A stretch of DNA of 64,000 bases. It comes from CAYLQA01 sp964385695 (GTDB lineage: Bacteria > Desulfobacterota > Desulfobulbia > Desulfobulbales > Desulfurivibrionaceae). Below are positions 1-8,404 of the stretch, piece by piece. Position 1 is the first letter of the stretch. Each line of letters begins with the position of its first letter. The notes under the pieces are model-generated. The model saw nothing but the letters and a program-made list of their open reading frames with translations. It did not search any database and was not told the DNA's origin. Location of the stretch: positions 69,565-133,564 of the forward strand of contig CAYLQA010000004.1 of assembly GCA_964385695.1 (NCBI GenBank). The letters are read 5' to 3'. Both the position numbers and the translations under genes were made by a program.

Positions 1-3
1 CCT

Positions 4-540
4 TTACTCCTCAAGATCCGCTTCGATATCCAGGTAAATCTGAATCTCATTACCGACCATCACCCCTCCATCATCAAGGGGAACATTCCAAGCCATGCCA
101 AAGTCCTCGCGGTTTACAATGGTGCGTGCCGTTATGCCGATGCTCGTCTCCCCGCCAAAATCCTCAGGGCTTTGCACAGGCCCGGAAAAACTCACAGCAA
201 GTTCCACCGTCTGCGTGATCCCGTGAACCGTCAGCTCTCCGTGCAAGATTCCTTCATTGTCTCCTAACGCTTCAAACCCGGTGCTACGAAAGGTAATATT
301 CGGGTGGCTTGCCGCATCGAAAAAATCCTGACTTTTCAGATGCTCATCCCTTTTGCTGATACCGGTGTAGATTCCCGATACATCAATGGACACCTCCAGG
401 GAAAAGGCTGATTGATTATCAGGATCAAATTGCGCTGTGCCGCTCAGCTTGTTGAACTGGCCACGCACATTGGCGAGCATCATGTGCCGGACCGCAAAAG
501 CCCCCACCGAATGATCAGGGTCGATATTCCATTTTGCCAT
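4..540 (-). CDS. YceI family protein
   Basis: 178-residue protein matching the YceI lipocalin-like family, which binds long polyisoprenoid-type lipids in characterised members. It opens directly with the family core (WNIDPDHSVGAFAVRHMM) and lacks a signal peptide, so this copy is probably cytoplasmic, unlike E. coli YceI. Family landmarks seen are RDEHLKSQDFFDAASHP (about residues 64-80), the HGELTVHGITQ strand and the D-FG-ET segment. The start is fixed by GGAGGAATCCC just ahead of the ATG. It lies 54 nt downstream of the radical SAM gene and may be co-transcribed with it. The exact ligand is unknown. Confidence 0.9.
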   Translation of the reverse strand: MAKWNIDPDHSVGAFAVRHMMLANVRGQFNKLSGTAQFDPDNQSAFSLEVSIDVSGIYTGISKRDEHLKSQDFFDAASHPNITFRSTGFEALGDNEGILHGELTVHGITQTVELAVSFSGPVQSPEDFGGETSIGITARTIVNREDFGMAWNVPLDDGGVMVGNEIQIYLDIEADLEE

Positions 541-594
541 GGGATTCCTCCATGTACACTGATTGGCGATAAGTTTTTGGCAAGTATCAACTCC

Positions 595-1641
595 TCAGTC
601 CTGGATAAAACATTGCGGGTCTTCGCTCAGTAAATCGCCCTTGCCCCTGGCAAGGGAATGGGCATAGGCAATCGCCCTGCACCCACGGCAATGGGCCCAT
701 CTTGGGCAGGTGCCGCATTTGCCTTTATATCTGCTCCGATCCCGCAGCTGCTCCATCACTTCAGAATGCGCCCAGATCTCTCTGAGCGAATCATGCCGTA
801 CATTGCCCACCGCTGTGGCCAACCTTCGGCACGGGGTCACTGTGCCGTCCGGCAGGATGGTCAAACCGGAGATACCGGCAGCGCAGCCGCCCGTGGCAAC
901 CCCGCCGCAATCCTCAACCACACACCCGGCTTTAAGCTGTGAGGCCACCGGATCGCCGGTGACAATTTCAACCCCGTTTGTGGGCAGGGAAAAGATCGAC
1001 TCATATATTTCCCGCACCTTTTGCGGCTTGATCATCTTTTCCACAAGCCCCGCCCCACTGCCGTAAGGCACCAGGCGCGAAAAGCCAAGGCGTTGCACAC
1101 CAAGCGCCCCGGCCAGGCCTACCATCTCATGAAACTTGCCTGCATTCACCTCGGATAAGGTGGCATTGATCGTCACCCGCAGCCCCGCCTCAAGCAAATG
1201 GGAAATCCCTTTACAGGAGGCGGCAAAGCTCCCCTTGCCCCGGATGGTCTCGTGGATCTCCTCCGGCCCCTCCATGCTGACCTGGACGCCCTTTACCTGT
1301 AATTCAGCCAATGCCGTTGCCTTTTTTTGATCGACCAGGGTGCCGTTGGTCAGCAGGTAGAGGGCAAAGCCTCGTGCACCCATCTCGGCCAAAGCCGCAA
1401 ACAGGTCCTGCCTCAGAAAGGGCTCGCCGCCGGTGATGTTCAGGCTGGGGGAAAACCCAAGCTGATACGCCTCGCTCCAGGCCTGGAGCATCTCGGTGAT
1501 CTCATCCAGCACGTCCTTGATCTCAAGCAAGCTCAGTTCGTCTGTTTTGCCGCCGGTCTGATAGCAATGCGTACAGCTGAGATTGCACCGTTCGGTAAGG
1601 TGCCACTGAACAAAAAATTCCTGCAGGGTACTTATGGGCAT
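595..1641 (-). CDS. Radical SAM/SPASM peptide maturase (SbtM-like)
   Basis: 348-residue radical SAM enzyme. The N-terminal CNLSCTHC motif supplies the CX3CX2C cluster, NITGGEPFLR is the SAM-binding GGEP region, and a C-terminal SPASM domain carries many cysteines (GGCAAG, TPCRRL, KCGTCPRWAHCRGCRA, DPQC). This architecture is typical of peptide-modifying maturases and of the NirJ/Ahb haem enzymes. I chose the ATG at 1641 (MPISTLQEFF) because AAGGATGAAGG precedes it; an in-frame ATG at 1728 lies in the hairpin region of the upstream peptide gene. The adjacent small ORF with Cys-X-X-UGA at its end suggests the pairing described by Haft and Basu (2011), in which a radical SAM maturase acts on selenocysteine peptides. 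The substrate assignment is inference. Confidence 0.85.
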   Translation of the reverse strand: MPISTLQEFFVQWHLTERCNLSCTHCYQTGGKTDELSLLEIKDVLDEITEMLQAWSEAYQLGFSPSLNITGGEPFLRQDLFAALAEMGARGFALYLLTNGTLVDQKKATALAELQVKGVQVSMEGPEEIHETIRGKGSFAASCKGISHLLEAGLRVTINATLSEVNAGKFHEMVGLAGALGVQRLGFSRLVPYGSGAGLVEKMIKPQKVREIYESIFSLPTNGVEIVTGDPVASQLKAGCVVEDCGGVATGGCAAGISGLTILPDGTVTPCRRLATAVGNVRHDSLREIWAHSEVMEQLRDRSRYKGKCGTCPRWAHCRGCRAIAYAHSLARGKGDLLSEDPQCFIQD

Positions 1642-1663
1642 GGGGCCTTCATCCTTTGCACAG

Positions 1664-1702
1664 AAAAATAAAAGGCAGATGCGAGTTTCGGCCGCATCTG
1701 CC
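1664..1702 (-). terminator. Hairpin plus T-tract between the peptide and maturase genes
   Basis: On the minus strand a perfect 10-bp stem (GGCAGATGCG / CGCATCTGCC) with a 9-nt loop is followed by TTTTATTTTT. It sits between the small peptide gene and the radical SAM gene, so it would act as a partial terminator giving more precursor than enzyme. That arrangement is common in ribosomal-peptide operons. Confidence 0.8.
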
Positions 1703-1713
1703 TGGTGAGCGTT

Positions 1714-1729
1714 GTTGCCGACCGGCAAC
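1714..1729 (-). promoter_or_regulatory. SECIS-like hairpin with GGUC loop
   Basis: Perfect 6-bp stem GTTGCC / GGCAAC closed by the loop GGTC. The loop matches the apical GGUC of the E. coli fdhF SECIS. It starts 27 nt after the first UGA (1753-1751) and the loop lies exactly 18 nt after the second UGA (1744-1742), the same UGA-to-loop distance as in fdhF. It could alternatively be a simple post-stop hairpin. Confidence 0.5.
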
Positions 1730-1855
1730 TTAATCTGATTTTCAGCCCTTTCATTTGTGGCAGATTGCGCCGGGATTTTCCTTTGCAGCCTTGCTCACCT
1801 TTGTCCAAAAGGCGGCTTCCTTGTCCAGGACCTTTTTCGTAAGGGTCTTTTTCAT
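1730..1855 (-). CDS. Candidate selenocysteine-containing precursor peptide (SbtA-like)
   Basis: Short ORF with a good ribosome site (AGGGGAG, then ATG at 1855). It reads MKKTLTKKVLDKEAAF and on to NPGAICHK (34 residues), then UGA, Lys-Gly, UGA, Lys-Ser-Asp and TAA (1732-1730). If both UGAs are selenocysteine the 41-residue product ends C32-H-K-U35-K-G-U38-K-S-D, a CxxUxxU pattern. A GGUC-loop hairpin follows, then a terminator-like hairpin, then the radical SAM/SPASM gene. The basic, helical N-terminal half resembles a leader and the Cys/Sec-rich tail a core. The alternative is a 34-residue peptide ending at the first UGA. Seen directly: ORF, UGAs, hairpins and neighbour. Inferred: recoding and modification. 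Confidence 0.55.
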
Positions 1856-1911
1856 GCTTTCTCCCCTCGACAGATTTCGCCCGCGGCGACATGCCGCTTG
1901 CCTTACTTACA

Positions 1912-1940
1912 GGATCAGAAACCCTAACACATCCTGTCAA
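1912..1940 (-). promoter_or_regulatory. Possible sigma-70 promoter for the peptide operon
   Basis: A perfect TTGACA (1940-1935) lies about 80 nt upstream of the peptide start on the minus strand. The hexamer at 17-nt spacing, TGATCC, is a poor -10, so this is weak. Confidence 0.25.
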
Positions 1941-2087
1941 GATAAAATAAAAATATTACGCCAGCTCAACAGGTTCCACACCGCAGACTTACTCCTTTTT
2001 TATTCAAGCCGATAATTTCGCTCCGATTTCCCTGCCCTTGCACCTATACTGAAAATAAAAACACAACCGCCCTCAGGAGAAGAGCAG

Positions 2088-3182
2088 ATGACAACACGCA
2101 ATCTGTTTCAGCCATTCACCTTAGGTAATTTGCACCTGAAAAACAGAATCGCCATGTCACCCATGACCCGGGGGCGGGCAGGCATAGAGCGCGTGGCCAA
2201 CGACTTGATGGCCGAGTACTACTTTCAACGCTCCGGGGCCGGATTGATCATTACTGAGGCCACCGTGATCTCAAAGCAGGGCATCGGTTGGATCGATTCA
2301 CCCGGCATTTACAATCATGCCATGGTCGAGGGCTGGCGCAAAGTAACAGAGAGAATCAAACCCACCAACACCCCCATCTTCCTCCAACTCTGGCATTGCG
2401 GCCGCGCCTCGCACAGTGATTTCTTTGATGGCGAGCTTCCTGTTTCCGCCTCAGCAGTGCGTCTCAACGGGGATCAGATCCATACCCCCCTTGGCAAAAA
2501 GCCCTATGAAACACCGAGGCCCCTTTCCATTGACGAAATCAAATCAACGGTGGAGGATTACAGAAAGGCTGCGCAGAATGCCAAAGACGCGGGATTTTCC
2601 GGCGTAGAAGTACACGGGGCAAACGGATACCTGATCAACCAATTTCTCGATGCAAGCACAAACCTGCGCGACGACCAATACGGCGGCAGCATTGCCAACA
2701 GGTTCCGTTTTTTCAAAGAGGTGATGGAGGCGGTACTCACGGTATGGGAGTCGGACCAGGTGGGAGCCCATATCTCTCCGAACGGGGTCTTTAACGATAT
2801 GGGTTGCGAAGACTTTCGTGAAATTTATCTCTGTGCAGCGGAAGAACTCAATAAACTAGAGCTCGGTTATCTGCATATAGTGGATGGCCTGGCATTCGGA
2901 TTCCACGAACAGGGAGAGCCCATGACCCTTGCGGAATTCCGCCCCATATTCAAAAACGTCATCATCGGCAATTGCGGATACACCTGCAAGGATGCAGAAC
3001 AACGACTCGCCCAAGGCCATGCAGACCTGATCGCTTTTGGCCGCCCTTTTATCACCAACCCCGACCTGCCGGAACGATTCAAAAATGATTGGCCGCTGAA
3101 CCCGGCAGAGGATATGTCGCTTTGGTACACGCCGGGCTCAGCAGGTTATACAGATTATGCCCCCTTTAGCACATCTGAATAA
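2088..3182 (+). CDS. NADH:flavin oxidoreductase, old yellow enzyme family
   Basis: 364 residues, full length for the OYE/NemA class of FMN enzymes that reduce activated alkenes and nitro compounds. Landmarks: the N-terminal FQPFTLGNLHLKNRIAMSPMTRGRA strand-and-loop (first FMN contacts), HGANGYLINQFL with the His/Asn substrate-binding pair of true OYEs and the downstream DDQYGGS, and the C-terminal FGRPFITNPDLP FMN phosphate segment. The start has AGGAGAAGAG just upstream. It stands alone between the peptide operon and the transporter, 32 nt before the next gene. The physiological substrate cannot be told from sequence. Confidence 0.92.
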   Translation: MTTRNLFQPFTLGNLHLKNRIAMSPMTRGRAGIERVANDLMAEYYFQRSGAGLIITEATVISKQGIGWIDSPGIYNHAMVEGWRKVTERIKPTNTPIFLQLWHCGRASHSDFFDGELPVSASAVRLNGDQIHTPLGKKPYETPRPLSIDEIKSTVEDYRKAAQNAKDAGFSGVEVHGANGYLINQFLDASTNLRDDQYGGSIANRFRFFKEVMEAVLTVWESDQVGAHISPNGVFNDMGCEDFREIYLCAAEELNKLELGYLHIVDGLAFGFHEQGEPMTLAEFRPIFKNVIIGNCGYTCKDAEQRLAQGHADLIAFGRPFITNPDLPERFKNDWPLNPAEDMSLWYTPGSAGYTDYAPFSTSE

Positions 3183-3214
3183 AGGCCCTTAAACCACAAC
3201 CGATTCAAAGCAAC

Positions 3215-5446
3215 GTGGACACGCATAAACAAAATCAATTCGGCACATTCGGCGGTGTCTTTACTCCGGCCATCCTCACCATCCTCGGCGTGATCATGTT
3301 CATGCGCGCCAACTTTGTTTTGGGCCAGGCCGGGATCATCCACGCCATCCTCATCCTTGCCCTGGCCAAGTGCATCACCCTGAGCACCTCTTTTTCCATC
3401 TCCGCAGTGAGCACCAATATGCGGATGCGCGGCGGCGGCTCCTACTTTCTCATCTCCCGTGTGCTGGGGGCGGAGTTCGGCGGGGCCATCGGCATTGTCC
3501 TTTTCTTTGCCCTGTCCCTGTCCGTACCCTTTTACATCCTCGGGTTCAGTGAGGCCCTGGTCCTTATTTATCCTGGGCTTGCCCCCCATTTTCTCGGCAT
3601 CACCCTTGCTTCGGCCATCATTCTCTTTGGCATTGCCTATTACGGTGCAGGCCTGGCTATCAAAGCACAATATTTGATTATGATCCTCCTTGGCATGGCC
3701 ATTATCGCCTTTCTGGTTGGAGCAATGAGCCTCTTCAGTTGGGACCGTTTTTTAGAAAACCTCAGCCCGGCAGACCCGGCAATCTCGACCATGCCGATTC
3801 TAGGATTCTGGGCCCTGTTTGCCCTTTACTTCCCAGCCGTGACCGGCATTGACGCCGGGGTCAACATGTCCGGCGATCTCAAAGATCCGGCACGCTCCAT
3901 TCCCAGGGGCACTTTTGCTGCTGTGCTTGTCGGCTTTATCGTCTACCTGCTGCAACTTGTTATCAACGCTGGCGCCTTCAGCCGGGGCGATCTTATCGCG
4001 GCACCCTTTGAGACCTTGCGCAGCAATGCCCTGTTCGACCTGGGCATCCTGGTGGCCCTGGGGGTTGTGGCTGCCACCCTTTCCAGCGCTCTGAGCAGCT
4101 ATCTCGGGGCTGCCCGTGTGCTGCAAGCGGTTTCACGGGACCGTTTGCTCTACTTTTTAAAGCCCTTTAGCCTGGGTACAAGAGAGGGGGACGAACCCCG
4201 GCGCGCCCTTGCCTTGAGCCTGGTCATCACCACCCTCCTCCTGCTCTGGGCAGGCAATGCCAGTGGCGGGGCGGCCCTGAATGCGGTGGCCGCCATCATC
4301 ACCATGTTCTTTCTTTACACCTACGGCATGATCAACCTGGCCGCCTTTATCGAGGATTTTTCCGACAATCCTTCTTTTCGGCCAACGTTTCGCTACTTCC
4401 ACTGGAGTATTGCCCTCATGGGCGGGCTGGGCGCGGTGGGAGTCTCCTTTCTGATCCACTGGCAAGCCTCGCTCGGCGCGGCCATCATCATCTGCCTCTT
4501 TCTCTGGCATCTGCGCTCCCGGCATCTCAAGGCCGCCTTCGGCGATGCCAGACGCGGTTTTTTATACAACCGGGTGCGGGAAAACCTCTTCCGCCTCAAC
4601 CGGCTGCCCGATGATCCAAAAAACTGGCGCCCGGCCGCGCTGGTCTTTTCCGGCACCCCCTCGGAGCGCGAGGATTTGATCATCTTTGCCTCCTGGTTTG
4701 AGGCCAAACGGGGGTTGGTGTATCTTGCTAATGTGCTCACCGGCCATGTACAGGAGCTTTTGCCCCACCGCAAGATTGCCCTGCAACAGATCAAAAAATT
4801 CTGCCTTGAAAAACATTTTGAGGCCTTTCCCATTGTGGTCATGGCTCCGAACATGGAGCTGGGCATCTCCCTGTTGCTGCAATCCACAGCCACCGGCCCG
4901 ATCCGCCCCAACCTGGCGATCTTCGGCTGGTCGCATAAACGGGACAGGGTGGTCTCCTACGTCAAAGAATTAAAAACCGCAGCCTCTTTGGACATGAGCC
5001 TGGTCCTGCTGGAATCGAAGCAACACCCCCACGAGATCATCCCCGGTAAAAAACGGATCGATGTCTGGTGGCGCGGCCGGAAAAACGGCGCCCTGATGCT
5101 GCTTTTAGCCTATCTGTTACGGGAAAACTGGGAGTGGCAGGATGCCGAGATACGGGTGCTGCGGGTGGTGGAACATAAAGAGGGCCTCAAACCCGCCATG
5201 CTGGCCCTGCAGGAACTCATCGACCAAGGCCGGGTAGAGGCCACGGCCCATACCATACTCGAAACCGAACCTTTCGTAGAAACCCTGGCCAAACACTCAG
5301 CCGATGCCGGCTGCACCATCCTCGGCCTTGAGATGCCGGACGAGGGAAGCGAAGGGGAATGGCACAACCTCTATGCCGAGTTCTTTGCCACCATCCCTAC
5401 AGTGGTTTTGGTCAGCAGCCGTGGAGGTGAAGATTTGCTGGCATGA
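3215..5446 (+). CDS. APC-superfamily transporter, SLC12 (cation-chloride cotransporter)-like
   Basis: 743 residues. The N-terminal about 450 residues hold roughly 12 membrane helices starting with GTFGGVFTPAILTILGVIMFMR, the helix-1 signature shared by amino-acid permeases and K/Na-Cl cotransporters; GVNMSGDLKDPARSIPRGT is the helix 6 region. The last about 270 residues are a soluble cytosolic domain similar in layout to the SLC12 C-terminus. No ATG is available before helix 1, so GTG at 3215 is taken as the start; the ribosome site is weak. Ion or amino-acid specificity is not resolved. Confidence 0.88.
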   Translation: MDTHKQNQFGTFGGVFTPAILTILGVIMFMRANFVLGQAGIIHAILILALAKCITLSTSFSISAVSTNMRMRGGGSYFLISRVLGAEFGGAIGIVLFFALSLSVPFYILGFSEALVLIYPGLAPHFLGITLASAIILFGIAYYGAGLAIKAQYLIMILLGMAIIAFLVGAMSLFSWDRFLENLSPADPAISTMPILGFWALFALYFPAVTGIDAGVNMSGDLKDPARSIPRGTFAAVLVGFIVYLLQLVINAGAFSRGDLIAAPFETLRSNALFDLGILVALGVVAATLSSALSSYLGAARVLQAVSRDRLLYFLKPFSLGTREGDEPRRALALSLVITTLLLLWAGNASGGAALNAVAAIITMFFLYTYGMINLAAFIEDFSDNPSFRPTFRYFHWSIALMGGLGAVGVSFLIHWQASLGAAIIICLFLWHLRSRHLKAAFGDARRGFLYNRVRENLFRLNRLPDDPKNWRPAALVFSGTPSEREDLIIFASWFEAKRGLVYLANVLTGHVQELLPHRKIALQQIKKFCLEKHFEAFPIVVMAPNMELGISLLLQSTATGPIRPNLAIFGWSHKRDRVVSYVKELKTAASLDMSLVLLESKQHPHEIIPGKKRIDVWWRGRKNGALMLLLAYLLRENWEWQDAEIRVLRVVEHKEGLKPAMLALQELIDQGRVEATAHTILETEPFVETLAKHSADAGCTILGLEMPDEGSEGEWHNLYAEFFATIPTVVLVSSRGGEDLLA

Positions 5447-5489
5447 AAAACAAGTCGGCCTAGCTTGCTGGTTCCCTATTTTTCCCGTG

Positions 5490-5925
5490 ATGCGTTACAG
5501 ACTTGTATTTGTTCGAGAAGCGACGTTAAAAAATAAGTATGCAAATCGTTCTAAAGTTTCAGGGGCTAAAATTCGGCAAATAGTGAAGCTGTTTGCACTC
5601 GATTTAGAAGACGCCTCTCAGATTGCTATAATTTCCGGGTTAAACCGGAACACTATCATCAATCGATATCTTGCCGAAATTCAAACTCGGATTTCAGAGT
5701 ATTGTGAACTTCAATCTCCTTTTTCCGGAGAGGTAGAAGGAGATGAAAGTTTCTTCGGTGCACGTCGCCGTTAAAGGCAAACGCGGCCGAAGCACTTTCG
5801 GCAAAACCATTGTTTTCGGCATCTTTAAGCGAAACGAAAAAATCTATACAGAGATTGTTTCCGATGGCTGGCGTGGCTATAATGGCCTAGTTGACCTCGG
5901 TTACAAAAAGCATTTTAGGGTTTAA
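5490..5925 (+). pseudogene. Decayed IS1595-type transposase
   Basis: The first part (5490-5774) ends in GEVEGDESFFGARRR and a stop. The next frame (from about 5765) continues VKGKRGRSTFGKTIVFGIFKRN and then jumps to SDGWRGYNGLVDLGYKKHFRV before a stop. These are consecutive blocks of IS1595/IS1016-type DDE transposases, so the gene has one frameshift near 5765, an internal deletion after KIYTEIV and a lost C-terminus. I found no terminal inverted repeats. It abuts the 3' end of the transporter gene and marks the left edge of the accessory patch. Confidence 0.8.
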
Positions 5926-6065
5926 CAACAGGGCGCAGGGTCTGTATTTAACAGATACTTAAAATCCTAAGAAAAAATCCCCTGTTCCCGTCATGACCCA
6001 AAAACTACTGTCAATCTATTGAAGGTATAAATCCGATTATATCGGATATTCTAAAAGGAGAAACT

Positions 6066-6512
6066 ATGCCAACAACTTATAGAATTGATAAGAAAATAAA
6101 AAATGTTTTTGTCTTTTCAAAAGGGGACACACAACTTAGTGAATTTATTGATCTTGAAATGAAAATCATTGAAGATCCTAAGTTTGAAAAAGGATATAAT
6201 TCATATATTGATTTATCTAAAGCCCAACCCAGCCCAAATGAAAGTTTTGAAAAAATCAAAAAACTTGCTGACTTCATCGAACAAATTAAACACCAAAGAG
6301 GAAAATGCAAATGGTCAGTGTATGCACCGACTGAAGATGCTTATAATTTTTCAGTCATTTTCGCACGACTGATAAAACATTTAGAAATCGAAGTTAAAAT
6401 TTTCAAGAATGAACATGAGGCAATAAAATGGCTTGGAATATTAACATCATTAAACTCACAGCCAGCTAATCAAAGGGACAACCTGGTTGCAAAACGCCCA
6501 AATGAAAACTGA
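6066..6512 (+). CDS. SpoIIAA/STAS-like small protein
   Basis: 148 residues, no signal peptide, Lys/Asn-rich and low GC compared with most of the window, suggesting transfer. AAAGGAG sits 6 nt before the ATG. The order of strands and helices and the C-terminal VKIFKNEHEAIKWLGI resemble the other two small proteins at 12001 and 33112 (VRVFRDMAKAKEWFLA, ARVFRELAEAQRWLAD), which suggests one SpoIIAA-like alpha/beta family. Function is unknown; such domains usually bind partners or small ligands. It lies 24 nt upstream of the flavoprotein gene, probably in one transcript. Confidence 0.7.
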   Translation: MPTTYRIDKKIKNVFVFSKGDTQLSEFIDLEMKIIEDPKFEKGYNSYIDLSKAQPSPNESFEKIKKLADFIEQIKHQRGKCKWSVYAPTEDAYNFSVIFARLIKHLEIEVKIFKNEHEAIKWLGILTSLNSQPANQRDNLVAKRPNEN

Positions 6513-6536
6513 TCACGAAAAAAGGAACTATCTGCA

Positions 6537-7121
6537 ATGAAAATTATCGGTGTATCGGCAAGTGCGAGAAAGAAAAAGTCCACTCATTTTCTTCTGGAAC
6601 AATGCCTGAATGAGGCCAAACAAACGGCTGATATAGAGGTTGAGCTGATTGATCTCGCCCCCTTGAATTTTGATGGCTGCATTGCCTGTGACACATGCAA
6701 AAAGGGGGTTACCTGCAGCCAGATGGATGATTTCCAACCAATCATTGAAAAGCTTGCCGACCCAGAAGTTGTGGGGATTATCTTGGCCAGCCCTGTTTAC
6801 ATGGGCTGTATGACGAGCCAGGCCAAGGCGTTTCTCGACCGAACTGTTCTCTTCAGACGTAATGGCTTCATGTTTAAAAATAAACTCGGCGGCGCCATAA
6901 CCGTTGGCGGCTCACGCAACGGCGGCCAGGAGCTGACCATTCAGGCAATTCATGCGGGTATGATGATCCACGATATGATCATTGTCGGTGACGGCGACCA
7001 TTTTGGCGGTGCTGCCTGGGGCAACCATCCTGACGGCTATGAGGCCGACACAACAGGTGTTACCACTGCCAAGAATCTCGGCAAACGCATGGCCGAAGTT
7101 GCACAGATGATGCATGGCTAG
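6537..7121 (+). CDS. Flavodoxin-fold iron-sulfur flavoprotein / NADPH-dependent FMN reductase
   Basis: 194 residues. The N-terminus MKIIGVSASARKKKSTHFLL is the FMN-phosphate loop of the flavodoxin-like reductase family. CIACDTCKKGVTC (about residues 45-57) is the compact cysteine motif of archaeal-type iron-sulfur flavoproteins (Isf) and would bind a 4Fe-4S cluster. SPVYMGCMTSQAKAFLDR is the second FMN-contact loop. Likely a cytosolic electron-transfer or stress flavoprotein. It is followed 27 nt later by a secreted protein gene on the same strand. Confidence 0.88.
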   Translation: MKIIGVSASARKKKSTHFLLEQCLNEAKQTADIEVELIDLAPLNFDGCIACDTCKKGVTCSQMDDFQPIIEKLADPEVVGIILASPVYMGCMTSQAKAFLDRTVLFRRNGFMFKNKLGGAITVGGSRNGGQELTIQAIHAGMMIHDMIIVGDGDHFGGAAWGNHPDGYEADTTGVTTAKNLGKRMAEVAQMMHG

Positions 7122-7148
7122 CTCTCACAGGTCTATGGCATCAAAATA

Positions 7149-7607
7149 ATGGAGCTGCTCAAACAACAAATCCATTTCATTTACACCATCTTAATTTGTC
7201 TTGTTATCTTTGCTGGGCCTGCCTGGGCCCAGCAAGCTGACTCCCCACTGGCCAGCGAAATAGATCCGACAATTTCCCATATTGCAAAGGGTGGAGTCTG
7301 GCAACAGGCTGACAAATTCGGCACTGTTCGAGTTGTTGTCAGCACGCAGGACTGGGAGCATACAAGAAGCTTTGTCTATCTCCAGTGGCTGGAACACGAT
7401 GAGGCTAGAAAAGAAACAACCGTGTACAAAACCATTCCGATCCCGGAATTGAACGAATCAAACTGGCATAACGTGAGCAGGATCGCCAGAAGCCGAAACA
7501 CAATCTCGGTTTACTACACAATCAGAGGCCAGGAAGGTGCGCGCCGGGCAATCATAACACCAGGCCTGCCTGGCAAATACAAAATCAACCTGAAAGCCAA
7601 CGAGTAA
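7149..7607 (+). CDS. Exported protein of unknown function
   Basis: 152 residues with a signal peptide (hydrophobic IYTILICLVIFAGPAWA, then AQQA cleavage). The mature part is beta-rich with no motif I recognise and no internal cysteines. A terminator-like hairpin follows at 7626, so it is the last gene of the 6066-7607 group. No function is proposed. Confidence 0.7.
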   Translation: MELLKQQIHFIYTILICLVIFAGPAWAQQADSPLASEIDPTISHIAKGGVWQQADKFGTVRVVVSTQDWEHTRSFVYLQWLEHDEARKETTVYKTIPIPELNESNWHNVSRIARSRNTISVYYTIRGQEGARRAIITPGLPGKYKINLKANE

Positions 7608-7625
7608 CTTTCCCACCCAAAAACA

Positions 7626-7672
7626 AAAGCCTATTCCCATGGAAGCTACAACCAGGGGAATGGGCTTTGTAT
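7626..7672 (+). terminator. Hairpin after the exported-protein gene
   Basis: AAAGCCTATTCCC pairs with GGGGAATGGGCTTT across a 16-nt loop, followed by a T-rich stretch (TGTATTCTATTTT). Position 18 nt after the stop codon supports a terminator. Confidence 0.6.
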
Positions 7673-7679
7673 TCTATTT

Positions 7680-8018
7680 TGGGAGTAAGGCTGTGCAGTA
7701 ATGCTAGCAAGGATTTTCGGAGGCTGTTAAGGGAAAAAGGATTTATTCAGAGTATGAACCGTAAGGGCAACTGCTGGGATAATGCCGTTGCCGAATCATT
7801 CTTCCACACACTGAAGACCCAGCTCATTTATCATAGACGATTTAAGGATACACAAGCAAGAGGCGGAGCAGGCTCTGTTCAACTATATTGAGGCCTACTA
7901 TAATCGAAGAAGGCGATATTCATCGAATGAGTACCAATTCCCTGCCATGTTTGAAAAAGAATGGCTGAAAAAAAGAAGAGTGGCTTAACTACGTGTTCAC
8001 CAAATTGGGGAAGGATCA
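7680..8018 (+). mobile_element. IS3-family remnant (3' end of orfB plus right end)
   Basis: Contains the C-terminal block of an IS3-type integrase (KDFRRLLREKGFIQSM, RKGNCWDNAVAESFFH, LIYHRR) followed in another frame by EAEQALFNYIEAYYNRRRR and WLKKRRVA, stop at 7986. Frameshifts lie near 7700 and 7850. The right terminal repeat is visible at 7992-8018 as the reverse complement of TGATCCTTCCCCAATTTGGT, similar to IS3/IS150 ends. The 5' part, orfA and left end are gone. Confidence 0.8.
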
Positions 8019-8280
8019 ATAGTAAAAACGTATGCCATGTACGCTTTTTATCGCCGTGAAGAGAAAACCGCATAGTGCTTACAAAATACCCGGATGAAAA
8101 AATTGACCTCGTTTGAAAAGCTACGAGATAGTAAATTAAGAGAATCAATATGTCAAAGACATAGCGTAATACTAAAAATGGACCGATTATCTCCCTATAA
8201 GTTCCTTTTAAAATTTTCCCCGTAAAAAACAGGGCATAACAGGGGGCCTAGACACAGAGCAAGCGACATAAAGTACTACG
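8019..8280. other. Non-coding stretch between two insertion sequences
   Basis: About 260 nt of AT-rich sequence between the IS3 right end and the IS481-like left end. I see no credible coding frame. It ends in ACTACG, the left copy of the target duplication of the next element, and was therefore the upstream region of the 9660 gene before insertion. Confidence 0.5.
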
Positions 8281-8333
8281 TGTTGAGTGCCAGGACATCG
8301 TTTACAAAAAAATGTGCCACAACATCGTGGACA
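8281..8333 (+). repeat. Left inverted repeat of the IS481-like element
   Basis: Matches the reverse complement of 9585-9637 at about 40 of 53 positions. Inside it the motif GTGC-A--ACATCGT--ACA occurs twice in direct orientation with a 27-bp period (GTGC at 8287 and 8314), probably two transposase binding sites. Confidence 0.85.
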
Positions 8334-8404
8334 GAAAAAGTTCTTTGACAATCGAATAGCTACCATTTTTTTACCGTGAATACCTATTACCCCAGGAGGT
8401 GTTC

